A stretch of 64,000 nucleotides of DNA from Endomychus coccineus (lineage: Eukaryota; Arthropoda; Insecta; Coleoptera; Endomychidae). Location of the stretch: contig OY294070.1 in the NCBI GenBank assembly GCA_958510875.1, forward strand, positions 43,910,306 to 43,974,305, read 5' to 3'. Positions within the stretch are counted from its first letter, which is position 1. Each line of letters starts with the position of its first letter. Below are positions 42,189 through 51,439 of the stretch, one piece after another. The position numbers and the translations under genes were made by a program. The notes beneath the pieces were generated by a model. The model was not told the DNA's origin. It did no database searches and saw only the letters and a program-made list of their open reading frames with translations.

Positions 42189-42600
42189 GTTTTACGTTAT
42201 CCAATTTAGAATCAATACTACTTATTTTTATTTTTATAAGTCCCTTCATTATGAATAAAACAGTTTTAAACACATTATTTTTTATTTTAATATATTTATT
42301 TACTTTAAGCAAACTGAAAACGTCTACCAGTTTTTTTAAGTAAACTGAAATAAAAAAGTAATAAGTTTCTTAGCTTACCTTAGACAAACGGCCAATCTTT
42401 CTACAGGTGGTATGCAGCGTCTAAATTTTGTATTTTGCAGCTGAATATCTTCGTGAATAATATCTAGTAGCTCATTATACTTTGCAGATGACATACGAAA
42501 GTATTGAAAAAATCGCTGTTCATCCAGTAACAATTTTTTGAATAAAGTTTGAAATTCACCGTCTACTTGTCTGTTTCTGTTAATCGGATGTATCCAAAAT
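40444..42600 (-). CDS. HARBI1-like DDE nuclease
   Basis: Exon 1 (minus, about 42600 to 42379) encodes FWIHPINRNRQVDGEFQTLF and RFFQYFRMSSAKYNELL, ending at a GTAAGC donor. Exon 2 (41338-40444) starts RYLATGDTFKTIGNSYKLGY after a TTTTTTCAG acceptor. The DDE_Tnp_4 residues are visible: Asp in CIGALDGKHVVI, Asp in ISVDIGSYGNNSDGGIF, Glu in VGDEAFPLKQY; the helix-capping RRVSENAFGIL and CCLHNFC follow. The stop is at 40444. Upstream of FWIHP the frame has a TAG near 42608, so the true start is unclear. It may be close to intact. It is the catalytic nuclease that excises the element. Confidence 0.8.
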
Positions 42601-42732
42601 CTTGCGCGCTATGGGGATGTCTTTTATTGCTGAAATCTAAACCCATGTTCTCAAGTGATGTGTACTGCAACAACAACCTTCCCAGATGAAGTCTTTCTAT
42701 ATAATGAATGATGATGAGTATTGGATTATTAT

Positions 42733-43498
42733 TTATTGTTGGAAGCCATAATCTCTTGCGGACTTTTTCAACTCCAACCGTATAATAATTTCTTCTCCAC
42801 GAAAATTTACCCGTTTCCAATTCTGATCCAAAATATTCAGAGTGATGTTATCGAAGGATGTCTTGTTGATGACCGGTAGATAAATAAGATTTTTCGGCTT
42901 TATATCAATGGAAAACCCAGGGGGTACAAGAGGTGAAAACTCATATATCGTATGAGCTAACTTATTATTATAATATGCTCCAGCGGTTAAGTTACACTCC
43001 ACTCTAATAGATTGAACTTTGATTATGTTTATAGGGCGATCAGATACGTGTAGTTCACGAGATGTCAATTTCTTTTTGCTGAACCCCAACAGTTCGCTTA
43101 TACTATCTTGAGGAATAAAATTCACTTTAAAATCACTCTTCAGCTCTGTGTGTAGTGTTGTTGTTAGATTTTATTGATAATTTCCGGTCACGTTCTTCTT
43201 GCTTCACTCCTATCCCACAAACTGTACTTTGTATGAAATTCTCGATGTCTGTCAGCTCGTAGGACCCCGTAGGTATAGTAACTACTTTTTCCTCACCCTT
43301 CACATCTTCATAATAGAATTTATTAAAACCTTCTTCAATGTTTGGGATGCTATTGTACGTATGCAAACCAACAAGTGCGATGGAATAATATGAATGAGGA
43401 TCTAGTTCTATAGGAGGGTGAAAATCTACAGATAAGCGGGAGCTCTTACCCGTGATAGTGAACGTCTGAGACATGATTGATAAAAACTTTATCAACAA
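42733..43498 (-). pseudogene. Penton-like minor capsid protein, frameshifted
   Basis: Minus strand. The first part (43498-43133) starts MSQTFTITGKSSRLSVDFHP and has a beta-rich pattern (YYSIALVGLHTYNSIPNI, VTIPTGSYELTDIENFI). The second part (43125-42733) contains IPQDSISELLGFSKKKL, RPINIIKVQSIRVECNL, HTIYEFSPLVPPGFSI and a final FRGEEIIIRLELKK. In Polinton/adintovirus-like elements of insects these belong to one penton-type jelly-roll protein. Here the frame changes near 43.13 kb. It would be the vertex capsid protein of the virion. Identification is from the remembered family pattern, supported by the neighbouring ATPase and PLA2-like genes. Confidence 0.65.
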
Positions 43499-43589
43499 TC
43501 TATTTATATACTAACAAAATGCAATGTTAGTCGACCACAGTTGAAGAGTTAGAGAGGAATTCCAAACATAACTGACCACAGTTATAAGT

Positions 43590-43770
43590 GTTATATTACA
43601 TGAAATATCGCGTTGACGGCAGACTTTATCGAGTGGATTGATACCTAGATCTCCTCTTCTCATCCGTTCTTCTAATTTTGCACCTGGGATTGATAACCAG
43701 GAATATGACGTTCAAACGGAAGCTTGTTTATAAGAGTATTGAAAACACCTTCTTCCTCGTACGCTTCCAT
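43590..43770 (-). pseudogene. Virion PLA2-like domain remnant
   Basis: Too fragmented to appear as one open frame. On the minus strand one frame gives LPFERHIPGYQ, then after a frame change another gives RRGDLGINPLDKVC followed by RDIS. This order (PFExHxPGYQ, then RGDxGINPLDxAC and HD) is that of the phospholipase-A2-like virion proteins of Polinton/adintovirus elements and densoviruses. The calcium-loop glycines are missing, and the position of the catalytic His is Arg, so it is inactive. It lies between the fibre-like and penton-like genes, as expected for a late-gene cluster. Confidence 0.55.
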
Positions 43771-44079
43771 ACAGACTGATGAGAATTCAAGATTGCAGTG
43801 TTATTTGAAGAGGGGAAGAAGAAGAAAGACCAAAGATCTCAAAATAATATTTTTTATTAATTTTCTCAATACAAAAAATGTTAGTATAACCTCAAAATAG
43901 ATTTTAAATATCTCAATCTTGACTCTTGATTCATCGTCCTAGTCGTATTGCATATTCCTACCCCTTCCACCTATATTGAAGGTCCTTTATGTATGTTCGA
44001 TGCTGGTAAAAATTCTTCCTTCTCTGCTTATGAAACTCATGCATAACTTTTTCTCTACTCATCTTATCAATGAGGAGAT
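43771..44079. other. Spacer within the Polinton-like module
   Basis: AT-rich, including the start region of the PLA2-like gene at its left edge. No further gene recognised. Confidence 0.4.
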
Positions 44080-44724
44080 CTAGTGTAGAATTAATTTTTT
44101 GGGTATATTCACAGGATTTGGGGTTATACGTTTCACAGAGGTCTGCTTTGTTGTTGTTGTAGATGATGAGGGTCTCTTCTTAGAAAGCTCCACAGATGTC
44201 ATCCGTCGTTCTAACGCCTCCACTTTACTAGTAATGTCATTCAGACGCATGTTCACACTGTTAAATGTGTTATTGATCTCTTTCAATTCATTTCTGTTTT
44301 CCCTCACACTATCACTGATTGTTTGATACTCTGATTTTATATAGGCCTCCATTCCGTTATATTTATTCTGAATGTCCGTCAGATGTTTATCAATGTTGAG
44401 AATAACCTTCTCATTCGTTAATTTATGTTCATCCAGATCCTTGTTGATATCTTTAATCAAATTATCAACCCTTAAATTGAGGCTGGTTTCCGTTCTCAGA
44501 TTCAGTTTGTGTGTTAATTTATCAACATATACTTTATTTGCAACATCTCCATCATCATTCGGTGATTTTACGTTGCACAATCTACGATTTTCCATATCAT
44601 AACTTCCATCGCCCGTTAGGAATAATCCTTGTCCGTGAACTTGTTTGAAATTATTATTAAATATATTTGTATCATATATCCACATGGAAGAGGAGGCTCT
44701 GCCAAACTTATCCATTGAAACCAT
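44080..44724 (-). CDS. Fibre-like coiled-coil protein
   Basis: 214 residues on the minus strand. The N-terminal third has LTGDGSYDMENRRLCNVKSP then DVANKVYVDKL, the DMxNxxIxNVxxPxxxxDAxxKxYVD pattern found at the foot of viral and phage fibres. Residues about 70-180 are a heptad-rich coiled coil (KLTNEKVILNIDKHLTDIQN and onward). The tail is Ser/Thr/Lys-rich. It fits a trimeric receptor-fibre-like virion protein of a Polinton/adintovirus-type element. The frame is complete. No receptor-binding head is recognisable. Confidence 0.6.
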   Translation of the reverse strand: MVSMDKFGRASSSMWIYDTNIFNNNFKQVHGQGLFLTGDGSYDMENRRLCNVKSPNDDGDVANKVYVDKLTHKLNLRTETSLNLRVDNLIKDINKDLDEHKLTNEKVILNIDKHLTDIQNKYNGMEAYIKSEYQTISDSVRENRNELKEINNTFNSVNMRLNDITSKVEALERRMTSVELSKKRPSSSTTTTKQTSVKRITPNPVNIPKKLILH

Positions 44725-44791
44725 CTTTATAACTGTGAAGAATTCGTCTTACACCTGGTTTTTGTTCAATTACACCAGCCTCCATCAATTC

Positions 44792-45772
44792 TTATATTAT
44801 AGAGACTATCTCGTTGTGATGGTTATTGTTACCAGCGTACGAGGATGCAAAAAGAAGCCTCAGTCTATCCACAATCTCGTTAACGTCATCCCAATAAACA
44901 TATTCGATAGGTTTCTCGTTATATTCAAGCATATCATTTTTGATATATGCACTCCCAGTGTATGTTTTGGACCTTGGTCTTTTCATGGAATTAATCAAAG
45001 GTTTCAGTACATTTTTGTATTTTACAATGTTTCTTATTCGATCAGCTGGATCGTTATTACGTCTATGGGCACTAGTCATTTCCATCATTTGACTATAATT
45101 TTTCCCATCTTCTACAGTGTAAGTATCCGGTAGAACATCTCTGTAAAATATTAAATTATACAGTCCTGTGGTACCCTTGAACGGAGTACCCTTGATAATT
45201 ATATTACTCTCACTATCAATTTCTATAGGTTGATTACCCATGAACCATTTGTCTAAAGTTGAATTATATTGCAAGCCCATTCTATCATCGTATTTCTTGA
45301 CATCATCATCCAATAGGAATCCCTCCAAGTAATAACGTGCTAATGTGGGGTATTGTTGCAGAAACTCCTCTGTAGCCTCTGCATTATCTTTCTTATGTTT
45401 TCTGAATTCTTCACGAATCTGATCGATATTAGGTTCGGGGATAAGCACATCCTCCTCAGTATCTTGGGGGTTATATACGAATTCTTCTCCTTCAGTTACA
45501 ATATTTGGGATTGGTATGTTCTCCATTTGTGTTGCTGTAGAAACACTACTTTTAGGTTTAACCAACGAATTTTGTTTGATTATTTCAGCATTTTTCGCAA
45601 TTTCCTCTAGGGGTTTAGATACATTCCTGAACATATTATCTAGAATCTCATCATTTTCAGCTTTACCCAATTTTACAGCCATATATTTTTTCCTCACAAC
45701 GTTTGCTAACTCCCAAATTTTTCTCTTCAATTGTTGCTTTTCTTCTAACATGTTACTCACACCCACATCCAT
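44792..45772 (-). CDS. DUF8207-like protein of the Polinton-like module
   Basis: 326 residues from the ATG at 45772. The N-terminus is a coiled coil (EEKQQLKRKIWELANVVRKK), the middle is acidic and Ser-rich, and the C-terminal domain contains ARYYLEGFLLDDDVKKYDDR, FKGTTGLYNLIFYRDVLPD and SAHRRNN, the pattern I associate with DUF8207 proteins common in insect genomes beside packaging ATPases. The stop at 44792 looks premature, because the next codons in frame (ELMEAGVIE) match the usual end of the family. Its role in the virion or element is unknown. Confidence 0.6.
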   Translation of the reverse strand: MDVGVSNMLEEKQQLKRKIWELANVVRKKYMAVKLGKAENDEILDNMFRNVSKPLEEIAKNAEIIKQNSLVKPKSSVSTATQMENIPIPNIVTEGEEFVYNPQDTEEDVLIPEPNIDQIREEFRKHKKDNAEATEEFLQQYPTLARYYLEGFLLDDDVKKYDDRMGLQYNSTLDKWFMGNQPIEIDSESNIIIKGTPFKGTTGLYNLIFYRDVLPDTYTVEDGKNYSQMMEMTSAHRRNNDPADRIRNIVKYKNVLKPLINSMKRPRSKTYTGSAYIKNDMLEYNEKPIEYVYWDDVNEIVDRLRLLFASSYAGNNNHHNEIVSII

Positions 45773-45814
45773 GCTGAACGGTTTGTCTATTCCAAATGAA
45801 AGTATATATGCATG

Positions 45815-46540
45815 TTAGATGTATATATAACTATCAAAACCTTTGCGATAACGTCCTTTGTTCATGTCACAGTCTTTGTTTATCATAAGGAATCCATATT
45901 TATCTTTCCAACATGCGCTACATATTTCTTTGAATTTCTCTAGCGACATGTCGGTACTTACATGATCGGTAAATATATGTTCCAAATTGAGTTCATCCTG
46001 TTTGAAAATAATCAAGCAATTGGCATTGTCGCGCAATCCATGTTTTGGACATTTGGCAAAAGACTGGCAAAGATAGAAACTATCAATTGAGTTGTGTCTC
46101 CCTCTTGAAAAATAAGCACGAATTTTCTCCTGTTTCTCAAACATCACGTCATCAAATATCATTATCGAATTAGGCCTCGCTTCTGTGGGGTCTATGACCT
46201 CATCACTTTCGGTACAAGGGAAATATCCAAGCCCCTCAATTTTCTTCAATGTCTCCTTTAGTAACTGGTATTTTGGTTGGTGTAAAGACTTTGAGTATAT
46301 GTACACGTTCTCAAATTTCAGACCGTTTGCATCTAACAATAGAGATAACATTACATTTGTTTTCCCACAATCACTCGGACCACAGATTATTGTTCGTAGA
46401 GTATTAGGCAGCAAAGAGCTGTGACGTTGTGATTGTTCTACATTCACAATGCTTGACCCTAAATTCATAATATTCAACGAGTCTTTTTGCTTAACAATCT
46501 TCATCATGCCTGAAGGCGAATCGAAATCATAATGAAACAT
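45815..46540 (-). CDS. Packaging ATPase (FtsK/HerA-type), Polinton-like
   Basis: 241 residues. Walker A is GPSDCGKT near residue 52 and Walker B is IMIFDDV near residue 122, followed by a motif with SRGRHNSIDSFYLCQSFAK, the sensor/arginine-finger region of A32-like genome-packaging ATPases. It ends after DMNKGRYRKGFDSY. Length and order are standard for Polinton/Maverick and adintovirus ATPases, which pump the genome into the capsid. The frame is intact from the ATG at 46540. It is first in a run of minus-strand late genes. No polymerase B, integrase, protease or major capsid gene is in the window. Confidence 0.75.
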   Translation of the reverse strand: MFHYDFDSPSGMMKIVKQKDSLNIMNLGSSIVNVEQSQRHSSLLPNTLRTIICGPSDCGKTNVMLSLLLDANGLKFENVYIYSKSLHQPKYQLLKETLKKIEGLGYFPCTESDEVIDPTEARPNSIMIFDDVMFEKQEKIRAYFSRGRHNSIDSFYLCQSFAKCPKHGLRDNANCLIIFKQDELNLEHIFTDHVSTDMSLEKFKEICSACWKDKYGFLMINKDCDMNKGRYRKGFDSYIYI

Positions 46541-46639
46541 ATGTTAATAAGCATTTGATTATATACTAGTTGATGATGTTATATTGTGTATGTTCGAGCA
46601 CCCGGTTAAACACTTCTACACTCCTGTCAAAAGTAAGTA

Positions 46640-46920
46640 TCAAACACGTGTCTGGATACTGAAGCACGTGTCTGAAACACGTGTCTGAATGTTGGAGCAC
46701 GTGTCTGGATACTGAAGCACGTGTCTGAAACACGTGTCTGAATGTTGAAGCACGTGTCTGGATATTGAAGCACGTGTCTGAAACACGTGTCTGAATGTTG
46801 AAGCACGTGTCTGGATACTGAAGCACGTGTCTGAAACACGTGTCTGAATGTTGAAGCACGTGTCTGGATATTGAAGCACGTGTCTGAAACACGTGTCTGA
46901 ATGTTGAAGCACGTGTTGAA
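46640..46920. repeat. 53-bp minisatellite rich in CACGTG
   Basis: About five units of 53 bp built from CACGTGTCTG modules (TGAAGCACGTGTCTG, TGAAACACGTGTCTG). Sixteen CACGTG hexamers occur in 280 bp. All six frames tend to stay open, giving low-complexity ORFs that I do not call. Confidence 0.9.
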
Positions 46921-46977
46921 TCACGCGATAAAACATGTGCATGAATGCATTACAATCATTATAATTATTCACATCTA

Positions 46978-47090
46978 CCCATCATCGTTCGTAAACTATG
47001 GTCGCCGGATTGAATCAGTTACTGTCATTGGCTTGGAGCAGTGACGTCATCATCGTTCGTGAACGATGGTCGCCGGATCTTCAATTCAAT
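46978..47090 (+). repeat. Two copies of a CATCGTTCGT unit
   Basis: CATCATCGTTCGT with ATGGTCGCCGGAT occurs at about 46980-47008 and again at 47050-47080; the second copy is nearly palindromic (CGTTCGTGAACG). Confidence 0.6.
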
Positions 47091-48099
47091 AAAACACCAC
47101 TCACTCGTCAAAATCATTGTGTATTTTGATACACATGAAGCTATAGCTTGATGTTCTCCCCACCCCAATTTGTATGCATCATATTGATTTTCCTCATATC
47201 AAAAATATGGAAACACACGCTATGAAAGATCCTCCATGACAGTTCACACGGTAGACACCAAGACACCTCGTTGAAGACCCACATGACAGACACCATGACA
47301 CCTCTTCCAGTCTGCGACTCAGGTTAGCTCTATAACCTTTAGCTCTATGGTTGTGACTGGTTGTGCTCTGTAGCTCTATGGTTTCTATGACTACGGTATG
47401 CCATGACACCACACTGAAGACCTGCGTGAGAGACACCTCGTTGACCACCTCATCGATGTAACACACGTGACACCCTCCATAAAGCTATATTCAGAGGTTT
47501 TTCCTCATCTACATGTACGATATGGCATTTTTTCACGAAAATGTTGGAAATTCACATTCTACACATCAAGACCTTTCATTTGATACCCATGAAGCTATAG
47601 TTGCAACAAAATTTACAGTTTTTCCTGTTTATATGCCCGATATTAGATTTTTCCCCATGTAAATCATAAAATTCATCGAGTCGATGAAAATCTTGTTCAG
47701 CTCATCATGTAGATTCAAAATAAGCAATAAAATAACGACTTCCGGTGTAGACCCCTTCACTCTGATGCTTAAGCCGATGAAAAACACATGTGGCATGTGC
47801 CGTCACACTAGTTCATTCAAAGATGGCAGAGCCTCCACGGACACCTAGTTGAACCATGGTATGAGATTTGGAAGCTCTGAATGTCGACCGCCACACACTT
47901 CATCTTGAGCTATACTGTCCTCATCGATATTAACACCCGCAAACTAGAACGAGTCTGCGAAGTCGCACGAAACGTTGTAGCCGATGATCTCCGACCTTTC
48001 ATTTATCGAAGTCGCTTGCGAGCCGCATGAGTCGGTCGAGTCGAACTGGTGGCGCCATCTCCACGTATCAGTCTATACCTTTTGAACCAAAGGTACAGA
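47091..48099. other. Spacer with GACACC-rich text, no gene
   Basis: Irregular repeats of GACACC and TGACAC words at 47230-47480 and two related AT-rich stretches (CATGAAGCTATAG at about 47136 and 47588). No supported coding region. Confidence 0.45.
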
Positions 48100-48660
48100 A
48101 TGCTTCGTAGAGGTGCTTCGCACCTCCACGAAGCAATCTGTACCTTAGGTTCGTCATGACAGCTGTCACTTGGTGGTGACACCTCTACGAAGCAATCTGT
48201 ACCTTAGGTCCACCGTGACAGCTGTCACGTGGTGGCGACACCTCCACGAAGCAATCTGTACCTTAGGTTCGTCATGACAGCTGTCATATGGTGGCGACAC
48301 CTCTACAAAGCAATCTGTACCTTAGGTCCACCATGACAGCTGTCATGTGGTTGCGACATCTCTACGAAGCAATCTGTACCTTAGGTTCGCCATGACAGCT
48401 GTCACTTGGTGGCGACACCTCTACGAAGCAATCTGTACCATAGGTCCACCATGACAGCTGTCACGTGGTGGCGACACCTCTACAACGCAATCATGACAGT
48501 TGGACCTTATGTCGCCATGACAGCTGTACCTTATGGTCGCCATGGCAGTTGGATCTTATGGTCGCCATGACAGCTGTACCTTAGGGCCGCCATGATAGTT
48601 GGATCTTATGGTCGCCATGACAGCTGTACCTTAGGTCCGCCATGACAGCTGTCATGTGAT
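48100..48660 (+). repeat. 59-bp minisatellite, decaying to shorter units
   Basis: Units of CACCTCTACGAAGCAATCTG plus TACCTTAGGT and CATGACAGCTGTCA repeat with a 59-bp period about six times to 48.48 kb, then shorter units around GCCATGACAGCTGTACCTTA continue to 48.66 kb. The unit contains the near-palindrome TGACAGCTGTCA. Confidence 0.85.
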
Positions 48661-48790
48661 AAGTCACAAGACCCCTGTACATGTGACACACTTTTTGTAC
48701 ACACCCTGTATACTCGATGGCAGCTGCCTCGTGATAGTCACGTGACCCTGTACATGTGACACACTTTTTGTACGCACCCTGTATACTCTT
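48655..48790 (+). repeat. 68-bp direct duplication
   Basis: CCTGTACATGTGACACACTT with TTTGTACRCACCCTGTATAC occurs twice (about 48675 and 48748). Confidence 0.75.
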
Positions 48791-48821
48791 TACAAACAAC
48801 ATATCCTTATCTCACACCTTA

Positions 48822-49106
48822 TCACACACATCCATTCCTTATCACCGACACCCCTATGGCCGCCATCTTGGTTCTTGATCGTAGAAGGGAAGGATCATCG
48901 GTCACTCCGCACCTTTTCGTATTCATCAATTTCAAAGTCTCATTATTTAGGGTACCATCTATTGGCAGTCTATAGAATTCTTGAAACACCCTCAATGCAT
49001 CCTCTGTTTCACTCAACCCATTGGAATTTTCCGTCATATACCCATATTTCACTAGAAATTCGTTCGCTTGCACTCCGAGAACGAATAAAATGAATAATAA
49101 TAACAT
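48822..49106 (-). CDS. Matrix metalloproteinase propeptide-only fragment
   Basis: 94 residues on the minus strand. A signal peptide (MLLLFILFVLGVQA) is followed by a peptidoglycan-binding-like prodomain (FLVKYGYMTENSNG, ALRVFQEFYRLPIDGTLNNE) and a cysteine-switch segment TKRCGVTDDPS, in which Cys would ligate the catalytic zinc of an MMP. The protein then runs into repeat-derived sequence and stops; no catalytic HExxH domain is encoded nearby. It is either the first exon of a truncated host or viral MMP gene, or a secreted inhibitor-like product. A TATA box and a TCAGT initiator lie upstream. The intact signal peptide and prodomain suggest recent capture or selection. Confidence 0.6.
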   Translation of the reverse strand: MLLLFILFVLGVQANEFLVKYGYMTENSNGLSETEDALRVFQEFYRLPIDGTLNNETLKLMNTKRCGVTDDPSLLRSRTKMAAIGVSVIRNGCV

Positions 49107-49134
49107 GTTGCTCTATCGACAACCTTACACATAA

Positions 49135-49180
49135 TGCCTCCCGACTGATTGAAACTCTTATATATATCTTATACTTGATC
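49135..49180 (-). promoter_or_regulatory. TATA and initiator of the propeptide gene
   Basis: Read on the minus strand: TATAAGATATATATAAGAG then CAATCAGTCGG, about 30-70 bases before the ATG at 49106. The TCAGT initiator lies about 28 bases after the first TATAAG. Confidence 0.45.
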
Positions 49181-49694
49181 GCGAAATTTTTGAAACATGC
49201 TCGTTCGAGAAACAAATGCGGGGGGCAGTCCGAGCCTGGTAAATATTAACAAGTATTGCTTATCCAAGTCATATAAATATTCTAGCACGCATCGTAATAC
49301 GTTAGCGTGGTGTTTCAAACAGATATGATTTATCCGTCCGTTCAACTGCGATTACTACTTGTTAATATATAATGATAAGGTTTATTAATATTATTTTATT
49401 CTTATTAAGATTGTAGTTTATTTTTCGTGAATATTCACAGACTGAAACCTCTCAACTAATTGCTCTCGTGGTTATATGTAGCTTTACATTGAAACTCTCC
49501 CTAACCTCACACTCAGGCCGGATACCCCGCTAATGTGAAATAGATATATTGTAACTATATGTAAATAGATTTAACCTAGCTCGTGGAATTTCGTCGACTG
49601 TTTCGTATGACTCACGGTCAACACGCTTTCACCTCGCTTGCGAGTCACGGATACCCCGCGGTTATATCTACAACATTAAAATCACTTGTTCTCA
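49181..49694. other. Spacer, nothing firm
   Basis: Two copies of the word GGATACCCCGC (about 49520 and 49650) are the only repeats noted. No gene supported. Confidence 0.4.
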
Positions 49695-49768
49695 AGTCCT
49701 CCATAGCTGAGCGGTTAAGGAATCGGCTTTGGATTTCATGTCTCGGGTTCGACTCCCGTGTGTAGAAA
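49695..49768 (+). ncRNA. tRNA-like sequence, probably degenerate
   Basis: Pol III A-box-like TAGCTGAGCGG (49704-49714) and B-box-like GGGTTCGACTCCC (49745-49757) stand at tRNA spacing, with a Ser/Leu-like GCGGTTAAGG D-arm. The 5' and 3' ends do not pair as an acceptor stem, so it is a tRNA pseudogene, tRNA-like RNA or SINE head. A shortened second copy, lacking the anticodon arm, is at about 49809-49862. Confidence 0.4.
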
Positions 49769-50265
49769 AATATTTCATTTTAGTAGAAGTGTTCTACATT
49801 AAATTGTTTCAAGTCCTCCGCGGTTAACTTTAGAGCGGGTTCGAATCTCGGTGTGTAGAAAACCATCCAGTAGAATGTGAGTACACAGATGCCTAGTTCA
49901 CAGACTTCAGGTTGTCTAGGCTATAGTTAGGGAAGAACCATAGATGACTAGTTTACAGACTTCAGATTGTTCAGAGCCATACACTACCTACCCCATCGAC
50001 CACGCATGCGTGATGACCTTGAAGGGGCCGTTTCGGTAAAATGAAATGGGTATTTACATGTAAGCTGAGGCGACACCTAGCGATCAGAAGGTCACCTAGA
50101 GGCGACACCACACCCTAGCCACGAGGCCGATAATACAGGGGTCAGAGACCATATCCCGACCGCCTACCCGCGCATGCGCGAATGTCCCAAGCCGTCTGCT
50201 CAGATCGGAAGTGGCCGGAAGCTAAGCCTCTGGAAAGTCTGCCCCAAGTGAGGGGATACCCATTT
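49769..50265. other. Spacer up to the array boundary
   Basis: Contains the shortened tRNA-like copy, two GTTCACAGACTTCAG/GTTTACAGACTTCAG repeats (about 49897 and 49950), and an inverted word pair GAAATGGGTA (50044) / TACCCATTTC (50257) that ends exactly where array homology starts at 50266. Confidence 0.45.
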
Positions 50266-50854
50266 CGATACGTTGACTATGATTCGTTTGAAGCGAAAAG
50301 TCACGCAACAAAATTCCGAATTGTAGAAGTTGATCGGTGACAAATTTATCCGACCAAATTTCTCGACAAGAAAATATTTTACAATTTCATCTCTCGAATA
50401 AGCGTAACGTTGAGAACGAAGAACGATCGATGCGTTGACTACTACCGTCTTGTCTAGCGATACGTCCTGAAAGTCGTTCGGTGAGACATCCAACAGATGA
50501 ATTTCGTTCACCAGACAATATTCTACAAATTTATTCCTCGAACGATGATTACGTTCAAAATGAGAAACGAGCGATACGTTGATCACTATTCTTTCAGAGC
50601 GATGGGTCATGCAGCAAAATTGTGAACCGTTCGTTAGAAGTGAAATTACATCGAAAATATAAAACATTCCTTGATACACGGAAGGATATATTTCAAGAAC
50701 CATTTTCCATACCACAAACGAATACGGCTGCATATTTCCGTTTTCTTCCTTTACAATGCAGTGCATATATATATGTTCCCAAGTAACGTACGGTTCAGTT
50801 CGCAATCGTAGTTTGTACGACATCGTTCGACCAAATCGATCATAATACCGTAAT

Positions 50855-51439
50855 ATGTCAGATAAAAACGAAAAATTATTGTCCGGTGTGACAGCTAGTG
50901 AACAATCCAAAAAACGTGAGATACGGTGGAGACCGCTGGAAAGAACATGCGAAGCGATGGAGGATTGTGCAGTTCGCAATCGTAGTTTGTACGACATCGT
51001 TCGACCAAATCGATCATTCTGCCGTAACATTACAGATAAAAACGAAAAATTATTGTCCGGTGTGACAGCTAGTGAACAATCCAAAAAACGTGAGATACGG
51101 TGGAGACCGCTGGAAAGAACATGCGAAGCGATGGAGGATTGTGCAGTTCGCAATCGTAGTTTGTACGACATCGTTCGACCAAATCGATCATTCTACCGTA
51201 ACATTACAGATAAAAACGAAAAATTATTGTCCGGTGTGACAGCTAGTGAACAATCCAAAAAACGTGAGATACGTTGGAGACCGCTGGAAAGAACATGCGA
51301 AGCGATGGAGGATTGGTCGGACCTCTACGATGCCATCTGGCGACAACTCGATTATGAAGAGAATTATGACAAATATGAGCTAGAAGAATATGAATTTCAA
51401 CAATTTTGTGAAAAATGGCTGGGAGAAGACAGTAAATAA
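50855..51439 (+). CDS. Acidic EWL-family protein, three-repeat form
   Basis: 194 residues. Three tandem 58-residue units (KNEKLLSGVTASEQSKKREI, RWRPLERTCEAMED, RNRSLYDIVRPNRSF) precede the acidic C-terminal domain DWSDLYDAIWRQLD and EYEFQQFCEKWLGED. The copies in the other cassettes have two units. The units are basic, the tail strongly acidic. The TAA stop overlaps AATAAA. The repeated DNA starts upstream of the ATG, so the gene's own leader became coding on duplication. Function unknown. Confidence 0.65.
   Translation: MSDKNEKLLSGVTASEQSKKREIRWRPLERTCEAMEDCAVRNRSLYDIVRPNRSFCRNITDKNEKLLSGVTASEQSKKREIRWRPLERTCEAMEDCAVRNRSLYDIVRPNRSFYRNITDKNEKLLSGVTASEQSKKREIRWRPLERTCEAMEDWSDLYDAIWRQLDYEENYDKYELEEYEFQQFCEKWLGEDSK

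Larger units (their letters stand above)
40258..42600. mobile_element. PIF/Harbinger element with interleaved genes
   Basis: The two-gene set of a Harbinger element is present: a DDE nuclease on the minus strand and a MADF DNA-binding protein on the plus strand. Each gene's exon lies in the other's intron. TIRs and the 3-bp target duplication were not located, so the limits are those of the genes. The right side abuts the Polinton-like module at about 42.6-42.73 kb. Confidence 0.8.

Noticed and set aside
46566..46972. Three overlapping Cys/His-rich minus-strand frames over the E-box minisatellite
   Set aside because: All are readings of the 53-bp repeat in different frames.
49583..49765. 60-codon frame over the tRNA-like sequence
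   Set aside because: It overlaps the A/B boxes and has no coding support.
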